Origin: Bdellovibrionales bacterium
GTDB taxonomy: Bacteria > Bdellovibrionota > FAC87 > UBA2466
Length of the DNA stretch: 48,852 nt
Assembly (NCBI GenBank): GCA_009692515.1
Contig: SHZA01000013.1
Coordinates: 1 to 48,852 of the forward strand
Direction: 5' to 3'
A model generated the notes under the pieces. It searched no databases. It saw only the letters and a list, made by a program, of their open reading frames with translations, and had not been told where the DNA came from. Numbering within the stretch: the first letter of the stretch is position 1; every line of letters starts with the position of its first letter. Position numbers and translations under genes: made by a program. This document shows positions 18,537 through 25,185 of the stretch, one piece after another.

Positions 18537-19013
18537 ATGAAGTATGGTTTTCTTTTAACTTTTAGTATTTTCACATTGATTTCGACCCTATCTTTAGCGG
18601 GGCAGCCCAAGGATGAGGATGAACTTTTATTCCTTCCTAAAGGGACTAAGCTTATTGTACAGAAAGATCTTCTATTTCCTGCAGGATTCAAACGTATTTT
18701 CTTCCAAAAAGGATTCGCTACGATTGAGGCTGAAACGATTGATGGCAATGCCCGCTACTGTTTTATGCTTTTAAAAATGCCCTCGAGCAAGGATCGTATT
18801 TTAGAGAAAGAGATGGTTGTGGTTACTAGTGGAACTTATCGTGCGAGTACTAGTATGGTGGAGTTAGAGGTTAATCAACCCTCGGGAATTTTCGACGTCG
18901 GTTGTGTTAATTCTCCTAGAGAAATCGATAGAAAACCTACCGTTGGGCAGTTTAAAAAAGAGCTCGATGGGCTATTTGAAGTTGTAATGCCGGGACCAGA
19001 CCCTATTCACTAA
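18537..19013 (+). CDS. Exported protein of unknown function
   Basis: 158 aa with a clear signal peptide (about 1-21, ending LSLAG). The mature part is beta-rich: FLPKGTKLIVQKDLLFPAGF, then a segment with two Cys (ARYCFMLL and DVGCVNSP) that could form a disulfide, and an acidic-basic end (KKELDGLFEVVMPG). No family is recognised. AACAGAGGTG precedes the ATG. Upstream TTGACA at 18483 with a poor -10 may be its promoter. It stands between the helicase and prfC genes on the same strand. Confidence 0.7.
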   Translation: MKYGFLLTFSIFTLISTLSLAGQPKDEDELLFLPKGTKLIVQKDLLFPAGFKRIFFQKGFATIEAETIDGNARYCFMLLKMPSSKDRILEKEMVVVTSGTYRASTSMVELEVNQPSGIFDVGCVNSPREIDRKPTVGQFKKELDGLFEVVMPGPDPIH

Positions 19014-19097
19014 ACGTTTTTTACGGAAATGATTAGTGGGCAAATATTATATTTCCTTTGAGAGTTCTAGGCCACATAGGCTATAACTTTGCCTCTT

Positions 19098-20768
19098 ATG
19101 GCTGACAATTCTGAATTTCAAGGTACTTTAGAGCGCCAAGTAGCCAAGAGGCGAACCTTTGCCATCATTTCCCATCCCGATGCCGGAAAAACGACTCTAA
19201 CCGAAAAGTTACTTCTTTATGGCGGTGCCATTCATTTAGCGGGCGCTGTTAAGGCTAAAGCCAGCCAGAGAAATACCACCTCCGATTGGATGGAAATTGA
19301 AAAGCAACGAGGAATTTCTATTAGTACCAGTGTATTGCAATTTGGCTATGAAGGTTATCAAGTTAATTTGCTAGACACTCCTGGCCACAGGGATTTTTCT
19401 GAGGATACGTTTCGTACCTTAGTGGCAGTGGATGCTGCAGTCATGTTGATCGATGCGGCCAAAGGGGTAGAGCCTCAAACTCGAAAACTTTTTGAAGTCT
19501 GTCGATTACGTGGCCTACCTATTTTTACCTTTATTAATAAGATGGATCGGCCTGCCAGAGACCCTTTGGATCTCATCGATGAATTAGAGCGAGTCTTAGG
19601 AATTCGTTCTAGTCCCATTAGTTGGCCTATAGGGATGGGGGACCGTTTCAAGGGAGTTTATGATCGAGTGACCGAGGAGGTTCATCTTTTTAAATCCTTT
19701 GATAGAGCCCATGCGGCAAAGCAGGTTCCCGTAGTAAAGGTGTCTAATATTTCAGATCCTAAGTCACTTGAAGCTATGGGTACTTCAGAGAATGAAAAGG
19801 AAATTTACCGAGAGCTTCACAAAGAGGTCATCTCTCAACTAGAACTATTAGAGCTTGCGGGTGATCCCCTCGACATGAAAAGGGTTTTAAAGGGCCAATT
19901 GACTCCCGTATTTTTTGGCAGTGCGATGAATAATTTTGGTGTCGAACATTTTCTTCAAAACTTTTTAAAAATGGCCCCCTCCCCCACGCCTAGAGTTTCA
20001 AACACGGGAGAGGTGAGCCCTACAGACCCTAAATTTTCCGGACTTTTCTTTAAAATACAGGCCAACATGGATCCTCATCACAGAGACAGAGTGGCTTTTT
20101 TAAGAGTCTGTTCAGGAAAATTTACACGTGGAATGACCGCTAAACATGGCCGTCTTCAAAAGGATTTTAAACTCACTAAACCCTTAAATTTCTTTGCTCA
20201 AGAGAGAGTCTTAATTGAGGAGGCTTGGCCAGGAGATATTGTAGGGCTTCTTGATACCACGGGAGATTTTAGAATTGGAGACACCCTTTCTGAAGGACAA
20301 ACGATGGAATATGAGGGAGTCCCGAGATTTTCACCTGAGTTTTTCTCAAGTGTAACCACTGCCGATCCTTTAAAAAGAAAACAACTTCAAAAGGGATTGG
20401 ATCAATTAACCGAAGAGGGAATTATTCAGATTTTCAAACACAAATTTCGTGGCGATGTCGCTCCTATTTTAGGTGCGGTAGGGGCACTACAATTTGAGGT
20501 TTTAGAACACCGTTTGAAGGCCGAATACAAAGTGGCCGCTCGCTTAGAACGCATGCCTTTTATAAGAGCCCGTTGGGTCGTTGATAATGATAGCGGCAAA
20601 TTTGATGAGCTACTCACCGAATTCAATTCTTACGCAGATTGCCTACTTGTTTTAGACCGCGATCTGCTACCTGTAGTATTATTCAAAACAGAATGGAATC
20701 TCTCTTGGGCAGAAGGAAGATACCCTAATCTTAAGTTTCTACCCTCAGCTCCTCCAATAAAAAAATAA
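19098..20768 (+). CDS. prfC: Peptide chain release factor 3
   Basis: Translational GTPase that recycles RF1 and RF2 from the ribosome after termination. G1 SHPDAGKTTLTEK, switch I region with MEIEKQRGISI, G3 DTPGHRDFSEDT and G4 FINKMDRPARD are all present, as is the RF3-specific domain III with LQFEVLEHRLKAEY. The length is 556 aa versus 529 in E. coli. ATG 19098 was chosen over the in-frame TTG three codons upstream because the family starts close to this point. A single gene; a 194-bp inverted-repeat element follows it. Confidence 0.95.
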   Translation: MADNSEFQGTLERQVAKRRTFAIISHPDAGKTTLTEKLLLYGGAIHLAGAVKAKASQRNTTSDWMEIEKQRGISISTSVLQFGYEGYQVNLLDTPGHRDFSEDTFRTLVAVDAAVMLIDAAKGVEPQTRKLFEVCRLRGLPIFTFINKMDRPARDPLDLIDELERVLGIRSSPISWPIGMGDRFKGVYDRVTEEVHLFKSFDRAHAAKQVPVVKVSNISDPKSLEAMGTSENEKEIYRELHKEVISQLELLELAGDPLDMKRVLKGQLTPVFFGSAMNNFGVEHFLQNFLKMAPSPTPRVSNTGEVSPTDPKFSGLFFKIQANMDPHHRDRVAFLRVCSGKFTRGMTAKHGRLQKDFKLTKPLNFFAQERVLIEEAWPGDIVGLLDTTGDFRIGDTLSEGQTMEYEGVPRFSPEFFSSVTTADPLKRKQLQKGLDQLTEEGIIQIFKHKFRGDVAPILGAVGALQFEVLEHRLKAEYKVAARLERMPFIRARWVVDNDSGKFDELLTEFNSYADCLLVLDRDLLPVVLFKTEWNLSWAEGRYPNLKFLPSAPPIKK

Positions 20769-20772
20769 AATA

Positions 20773-20966
20773 CCTGATCCCTTTTAATGAAAAAAATACA
20801 AAACTATGCCATCTTTTAGCCTAATGAATTAGTTCCCTTAGACCCCTTCCCCTTATCAACCCTAACAATAGTTCTCGGCAAGATTTCATAACATTACTTT
20901 TCATAAATAAAATCAATATCTTAACTACTATTATCCACTCACTTTCTCCATTAAAAGGGATCGGGT
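20773..20966. repeat. 194-bp element bounded by 18-bp inverted repeats
   Basis: ACCTGATCCCTTTTAATG (20773-20790) and its reverse complement with one mismatch, CATTAAAAGGGATCGGGT (20949-20966), flank about 158 bp of AT-rich sequence without a credible ORF. The layout fits a miniature inverted-repeat element or a long-range hairpin. The right end is followed directly by CTTTTTT, so it might also serve as a terminator for prfC. No second copy was seen in the window. Confidence 0.5.
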
Positions 20967-21034
20967 CTTTTTTATTAATGTCACATTTTAGATAGTGTCC
21001 CGTATTAATAGTAAACCCACAGGAGATTCCAAAA

Positions 21035-21304
21035 ATGAAAACATTATTTACTCTAATTACCTTCTTAGGACTTGGTCTTAGTGTGCCTATATTTGCCGAC
21101 CATACAGCCGACCACAAGTGCGATTGCACTGAGGAATGTTCGGCTAACTGTAAAGCCCACAATGAAAAATCTGCAGATTGCACCTGCACCCATTGCGAGT
21201 GTGCAAAGGGTAAGGATGCAAAAACAGATTGTGTAAAATGTCACAATAAACCAAATAGCAAGAGCAACACCAAGTCTAAAAAAGATCTTCCTGTAGCTCA
21301 ATAA
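21035..21304 (+). CDS. Small exported Cys-rich, metallothionein-like protein
   Basis: 89 aa. A signal peptide (about 1-21, ending IFA) precedes a mature part with ten Cys clustered as KCDCTEEC, NC, DCTCTHCEC and DCVKC, with interspersed His (HTADHK, AHN, CTHC, KCH). A Lys/Ser/Asn-rich tail follows. AGGAG lies 8 bp before the ATG. The Cys-x-Cys and Cys-x-x-Cys density suggests metal binding in the periplasm or outside; copper or zinc buffering is inference. It directly precedes an ECF sigma gene and an operon with HGHG proteins. It resembles bufferin-type Cys-rich exported peptides in general form, but no MNIO maturase gene is next to it. Confidence 0.7.
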   Translation: MKTLFTLITFLGLGLSVPIFADHTADHKCDCTEECSANCKAHNEKSADCTCTHCECAKGKDAKTDCVKCHNKPNSKSNTKSKKDLPVAQ

Positions 21305-21316
21305 TCAATTACTAAA

Positions 21317-21349
21317 CCCAATTTCCAAACCTCCCCTTTGGAAATTGGG
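21317..21349 (+). terminator. Strong hairpin after the Cys-rich gene
   Basis: A perfect 13-bp stem CCCAATTTCCAAA / TTTGGAAATTGGG around CCTCCCC, beginning 12 bp past the stop. The downstream bases (GGCCCAAATAAACTATTT) are not a clean T run, so it could also protect the 3' end of the mRNA. Confidence 0.65.
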
Positions 21350-21472
21350 GCCCAAATAAACTATTTCATTTATTTTCTTCAAAGTGCTAGCTTCGTTCGC
21401 AACTAGTTCTTGTAGAGAAATTAAAATTATTGGGGCAAAGAGCGACACCGATTATAGAGAAGGTAACTTTTG

Positions 21473-22012
21473 GTGACTGTAGAAATAAAAAAGGAAAGTG
21501 ATGAAGATCTTATGCTTCTTTATCAAAATGGAGAGTACGAAGCCTTCACAGAAATTTATGAGAGATATGCGCCAAAAATCAATGGTTTTTTAATTTCAAA
21601 AACCTCTAATATTGAAGAGTCGGCAGATCTCACACAACAGGTTTTTTTAAGAATTCATAACAACCGAGCAAGGTACAATCGGCAATTTCCATTAGTGGCT
21701 TGGGTATTTACCATTACAAGAAATATTTTAATCGATCATTTTAGAAAGAAAAAACATCTCCCTCTCTTTTTTAATGGTGACATCATTTTTAATGACGCCA
21801 CTTCCTTCAATAAAGAGGAGGAGAATTTTCTAATAGATCGCGCCAGAAAAGCCATAGACCAACTTCCTGAAAACCAAAAACTAATTTTAAACCAGCGTTT
21901 TCAAGAAGGACTTTCTTTTAATCAGATTTCACAAAACCTTGGAGTACCTTCACAAACAATAAGAAAAAGAATAAGTCGCCTGATTCGTAGTTTGAAAGAA
22001 GGATTAAAATGA
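21473..22012 (+). CDS. ECF-type sigma-70 family RNA polymerase sigma factor
   Basis: About 179 aa. Region 2 (about residues 10-80) includes FTEIYERYAPKI, DLTQQVFLRIH and the -10-recognising stretch FPLVAWVFTITRNILIDHFRKKK. Region 4 (about 125-175) includes AIDQLPENQKLIL and the helix-turn-helix FNQISQNLGVPSQTIRKRIS. There is no region 3, so it is of the ECF type. GTG 21473 or TTG 21470 both fit the AGAAGG 6-9 bp upstream; GTG was preferred. It overlaps the next gene by 4 bp (ATGA), the usual arrangement of a sigma factor and its membrane regulator. Confidence 0.9.
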   Translation: MTVEIKKESDEDLMLLYQNGEYEAFTEIYERYAPKINGFLISKTSNIEESADLTQQVFLRIHNNRARYNRQFPLVAWVFTITRNILIDHFRKKKHLPLFFNGDIIFNDATSFNKEEENFLIDRARKAIDQLPENQKLILNQRFQEGLSFNQISQNLGVPSQTIRKRISRLIRSLKEGLK

Positions 22013-22557
22013 AACCTATTTTTTCTAATAAAAAGAGTCTGGCAGATTTTGTTGAGTTTCTAAATGGTAAGGCGCAGTCGCCGTCCCCAGAAACAAAAAC
22101 ACACCTTTTTTCTTTCATAAAAAAAGAACTTCATCCCACTATCTTAAGAGTTTTTTTAAAACTCACAGTGGTTCATTTATTTGCGGGAGCTCTCACACTA
22201 GTTTTTTGTCCTCAATTGGGATTTAGTCTCTACTATAATGGGATGGGCCTCATGGAGTACTTTATGCACTTCGGTAATATCGGCTGTGCCCTTCTCTGCG
22301 GCTCTCTGTTTTTGGGAACCAGTATGGGTGTGGCGGCATTTCTTTTAAGTCCTGAAGAGATCCGTGTGGCTCAGAAGGCAAGAATAAGAAATATTACAGT
22401 TCTAGCCTCACTGTCTTATGGCCTACTTATGCTAATGGGTGGAGAGATAGAGTTTATCTATTCCCTATTTTGGATATTGGGTGGAATTCTCGGTGGATCC
22501 TCAACACTTACCTGGTTTCCCAGATTTAAAAAGCAGCTTTTTATCCTTTTAAAATAA
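22009..22557 (+). CDS. Integral membrane protein, putative anti-sigma factor
   Basis: 182 aa. The first ~45 residues are cytoplasmic and polar (KSLADFVEFLNGKAQSPSPETKTHLFSFIKKEL), then four hydrophobic segments lie at about 47-70, 85-110, 125-145 and 148-165, ending in a basic tail. ATG overlaps the sigma stop (ATGA). A short cytoplasmic N-terminus plus a membrane domain next to an ECF sigma gene is the common anti-sigma layout, but no zinc-binding HxxxCxxC motif is present. The function is therefore inferred from position. The Cys residues lie in or near the membrane (FCPQLG, GCALLCG) and could sense redox state or metal. Confidence 0.65.
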   Translation: MKPIFSNKKSLADFVEFLNGKAQSPSPETKTHLFSFIKKELHPTILRVFLKLTVVHLFAGALTLVFCPQLGFSLYYNGMGLMEYFMHFGNIGCALLCGSLFLGTSMGVAAFLLSPEEIRVAQKARIRNITVLASLSYGLLMLMGGEIEFIYSLFWILGGILGGSSTLTWFPRFKKQLFILLK

Positions 22558-22599
22558 AAGTGGTTTTCGATAAAAACAAAGAGTATAAAAAGCAAAAAT

Positions 22600-22616
22600 G
22601 GGGTGCTAGACACCCC
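22600..22616 (+). promoter_or_regulatory. Short palindrome in the leader of the HGHG operon
   Basis: GGGGTG-CTAGA-CACCCC lies 18 bp before ATG 22634 and just upstream of the AGGATG ribosome site. It may be an operator, an attenuator stem or a terminator of the sigma pair; no T run follows. Confidence 0.35.
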
Positions 22617-22633
22617 TCACCTTAGGATGATTT

Positions 22634-23020
22634 ATGTTTTTAAATAAAATAATTTTGTTGTTTCTATTTTCAATCCCCTCCTTTTCGTTTGCCGACTGTA
22701 GTTGTAAAAGTTCAGGTTCCGATACAATAATAGAAACTCAAACTGAATTAGGAAAGCGGATCATAGTTCGTTTACCTGCCAATCCTGTTACCCAAAAAAC
22801 TAGGGAGGCTACTATTTGTTCTATTCCTAATTTAAAACTCCTTGAGGCAAAATTATGGATGCCAGCACACGGTCATGGTAGTGCGCCGACCTCAGTGACT
22901 CAGGAAAACTCCGATTGCGCTGTGATTAAAAAATTAAGTTTTGTCATGCTAGGGAAATGGGAGATCGCTATGCTCTTTGAAGATGATGACAAAGCTACAG
23001 TAGAAGTTGAAATTCAATGA
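22634..23020 (+). CDS. Exported YtkA-like protein with MPAHGHG motif (1)
   Basis: 128 aa with a signal peptide (about 1-20, FSFA) followed by DCSCKSSGS. The body is a small beta-sandwich of the YtkA/FixH-like type: KLWMPAHGHGSAPTSV followed by the FVMLGKWEIAMLFED strand. The Met-x-x-His-x-His pattern could bind copper, which is inference from residue type. The mature N-terminal Cys pair (CSC) and a second pair further in (TICS, DCAV) may form disulfides. It is the first gene of a four-gene overlapping operon and a paralogue of the next gene. Confidence 0.7.
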   Translation: MFLNKIILLFLFSIPSFSFADCSCKSSGSDTIIETQTELGKRIIVRLPANPVTQKTREATICSIPNLKLLEAKLWMPAHGHGSAPTSVTQENSDCAVIKKLSFVMLGKWEIAMLFEDDDKATVEVEIQ

Positions 23021-23427
23021 AGTTATTTTTTATCCTAGTCACACTTTTGTTACTTACTAGTTGTGCTAATAATAAACCGGCCGTTCTATTTGAAAAAATG
23101 ATTCAGTCTAAGCAAGCACAATTTAAGGTGCAATTTATCTGGGAATTGGGACCTACTGCTCAAAGTTTTTCATCGGTTAAGATTCTCTTTTATGACAAGA
23201 ATGAGCTTCCCTTAAATGATATTAAAGATATTACTTTTATCCCTTTCATGCCTAGTCACGGCCATGGAACCTCCATTGAGGATCAGGTAATTACAGCAGG
23301 CCACACCCAAAACGAATTCATTGTAACAAATGTATTCTTCGTGATGGGCGGCCCTTGGGTGATCATGCTAACGGCCAAAACTGCAGGAATCTCAGATTCT
23401 GCACAGGTATCGGTAGATGTTCCTTAA
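23017..23427 (+). CDS. YtkA-like lipoprotein with MPSHGHG motif (2)
   Basis: 136 aa. Lipoprotein signal MKLFFILVTLLLLTSC with lipid-attachment Cys at 16. The domain repeats the pattern of the previous gene: FIPFMPSHGHGTSIED and VFFVMGGPWVIMLTAKT. The two genes therefore encode a secreted and a lipid-anchored version of the same fold. It overlaps the upstream gene by 4 bp and the downstream gene by 11 bp, so their products are probably made in fixed ratio. A metal or cofactor carrier role is plausible but unproven. Confidence 0.7.
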   Translation: MKLFFILVTLLLLTSCANNKPAVLFEKMIQSKQAQFKVQFIWELGPTAQSFSSVKILFYDKNELPLNDIKDITFIPFMPSHGHGTSIEDQVITAGHTQNEFIVTNVFFVMGGPWVIMLTAKTAGISDSAQVSVDVP

Positions 23428-24298
23428 CCTTCTATGTCTTTTATTCGGGCTGTTTAGTTCTCTTGCGCTATCTTGCGCAAGCTGTGGTGGCGGTGGAGAT
23501 GATCCTTTAATTTTATATCCCAATGAAAAATGGAAAGTTTACGTAGGACAATCGAAGACATTTAACTTCAAGAATATCTCTTCTGAGGGTATTCAGGTCA
23601 CCGAAGGTGGCGTGACATCTAAAGATCAGCTAACTCTTTCTGGGGGATTAAGCTTTTCCGAACGAATATTTGCTACTTTTACACTCCCACTGATTGTTAA
23701 TCACATTGAAAGTAATAGCCGTATGGCGATGGGGGATCCCTCTTTTTCAACGAGATATACTTTTGTATTACCCTCGATAGCAGAGCCTATTTTTCTTCCT
23801 CAGCTTCAGCTTATCCTTGGATTTAAGCCGGCTATCGCGAGGAGTGTTCGCGACACCCAAGATCTTAAGACCTTAATTGATGTCTTTGGAACTGGGTTTA
23901 GTGAAGCGAAGGTGGGCTTAGATCTTTGGTATGGTTTATACGCATTGAAAATGGGAATGGCCTTAGTATTAACTCAAGGATTTTCTCGAACCTTTGATAA
24001 GGTAATATATTCTCCATCGCTTGGTAATATTCTTACCTTAACGACTAGCTATCAATGGAATCAAATTTTCAAAACTACGGTCGGTATTAATCGAGATTAT
24101 AAAGGCGAATTAGCGATGAATAGAACAAACCTAGAGAATAGCGACCAACTAAATCACTCCGTTTTTATGAATCAAGATTTCATGTTAGTAAACGATTCCA
24201 CTTTAAGATTATCCTATTTAAGAACTGCAGCTATTTTAAATAATCGAAACACCTCTCAAATAAATTCACTGAGTATTGCATGCATGAAATCTTTTTAA
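23417..24298 (+). CDS. Putative outer-membrane beta-barrel protein
   Basis: 293 aa. The signal peptide (about 1-17) is followed by SCASCGGGGDDP, an N-terminal Cys cluster. The rest alternates like a barrel, with amphipathic strands such as DQLTLSGGLSFSERIFATF, TLTTSYQWNQIF and NDSTLRLSYLRTA, and ends in a hydrophobic strand. It resembles uncharacterised outer-membrane transporter-like proteins. Overlaps on both sides (11 bp and 19 bp) place it firmly in the operon with the HGHG proteins and the thioredoxin. It could be the outer-membrane exit or receptor of this system. The N-terminal Cys could also make it lipid-anchored. Confidence 0.6.
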   Translation: MFLNLLCLLFGLFSSLALSCASCGGGGDDPLILYPNEKWKVYVGQSKTFNFKNISSEGIQVTEGGVTSKDQLTLSGGLSFSERIFATFTLPLIVNHIESNSRMAMGDPSFSTRYTFVLPSIAEPIFLPQLQLILGFKPAIARSVRDTQDLKTLIDVFGTGFSEAKVGLDLWYGLYALKMGMALVLTQGFSRTFDKVIYSPSLGNILTLTTSYQWNQIFKTTVGINRDYKGELAMNRTNLENSDQLNHSVFMNQDFMLVNDSTLRLSYLRTAAILNNRNTSQINSLSIACMKSF

Positions 24299-24612
24299 AG
24301 CTCATACCACCGCTTTTATTTACCACCTCACTTTGGGGTGTGGAGTGCCTTCCTAAAACTTACCTGCAACTTCAAAAAGAGAATAGGGGGCAAAAAAAAA
24401 CGATCGTGTTTTTTGCCTCTTGGTGTGCTGAGTGTTCGAAAAGTTTAAAAAATAATCAACCCAATTCCATTTTTGTTTCTGTATTTGATGAAAAGAAAAG
24501 GGCTGAGGCGGTGGCAACTATTTTTGGACTTACCCACTGTATTTTAGATGTTGATATCGCGAAATCTTTGGGGGTAACCGGTGTTCCCACCACCAAAGAG
24601 CTTCAATTTTAA
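24280..24612 (+). CDS. Exported thioredoxin-like protein (WCAEC)
   Basis: 110 aa. A signal peptide or membrane anchor (about 1-20) precedes a compact thioredoxin fold: IVFFASWCAECSKSL with Cys49 and Cys52, then LDVDIAKSLGVTGVPTT containing the cis-Pro. It is the last gene of the overlapping operon. A periplasmic TlpA-type reductant is likely, perhaps keeping the Cys of the neighbouring HGHG, barrel or Cys-rich proteins reduced; this is inference from context. It is short compared with TlpA/ResA proteins (about 165-185 aa) and lacks the usual extra N-terminal strands. Confidence 0.75.
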   Translation: MHEIFLKLIPPLLFTTSLWGVECLPKTYLQLQKENRGQKKTIVFFASWCAECSKSLKNNQPNSIFVSVFDEKKRAEAVATIFGLTHCILDVDIAKSLGVTGVPTTKELQF

Positions 24613-24768
24613 AAAGGGGGGCTAGGGATGAATAGAGTGTCTCCTGCCTTTTCTTAGATCGAGATCAGATGACTTATAAAATCGCTAAAAAAATTAGGGT
24701 TCCTATTTGACGCCACTAAAGCTGAGTGCTTTAATTTTGAAATATTTTTTTAACCATTGGAGTGAAAC

Positions 24769-25038
24769 ATGAGTCAAGTCACCGCTAGCCATATTCTTGT
24801 AGAAACTGAACACGAAGCCCAGGACTTAGTGAAACTGCTTTCCGAAGGAAAATCCTTTGAGTCTTTGGCAAAAGAATATTCGAAGTGCCCTTCTGGCAAA
24901 GAGGGAGGAGCTTTAGGTACCTTTGGTAAAGGCCAAATGGTAAAAGAATTTGAAACCGCAGCATTTAGTCTTAAGGACGGAGAGGTCTCAGGACCGGTGC
25001 GAACCCAATTTGGTTATCATTTAATTAAACGAGGATAG
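24769..25038 (+). CDS. ppiC: Parvulin-type peptidyl-prolyl cis-trans isomerase
   Basis: 89 aa, the single-domain parvulin size (E. coli PpiC 93 aa). Contains the opening TASHILVETEHEA, the mid segment YSKCPSGKEGGALGTFGKGQMV, and the ending FGYHLIKRG; these carry the active-site His, Cys and Phe/Met positions. No signal peptide, so cytoplasmic. ATTGGAGTG precedes the ATG. A single gene separated from the preceding operon by about 150 bp. Confidence 0.93.
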   Translation: MSQVTASHILVETEHEAQDLVKLLSEGKSFESLAKEYSKCPSGKEGGALGTFGKGQMVKEFETAAFSLKDGEVSGPVRTQFGYHLIKRG

Positions 25039-25185
25039 TTTAATAAAATTCGCAAAGGTAGAGTTTTAAGTCACCTTAAGTACTTAATAATACTAGCTAA
25101 AAAATATTACCTCCCAAGCAGCACGCAAACGAATTGATTCGCAGCGTTAATTCATATAAAAAGACGCTATTGCTTTGGGGGAAAT

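Noticed and set aside
20821-21189. 122-aa minus-strand ORF across the inverted-repeat element
   Set aside because: Overlaps the Cys-rich gene in antisense and has no recognisable start signals or domain; the Cys-rich gene has signal peptide and ribosome site.
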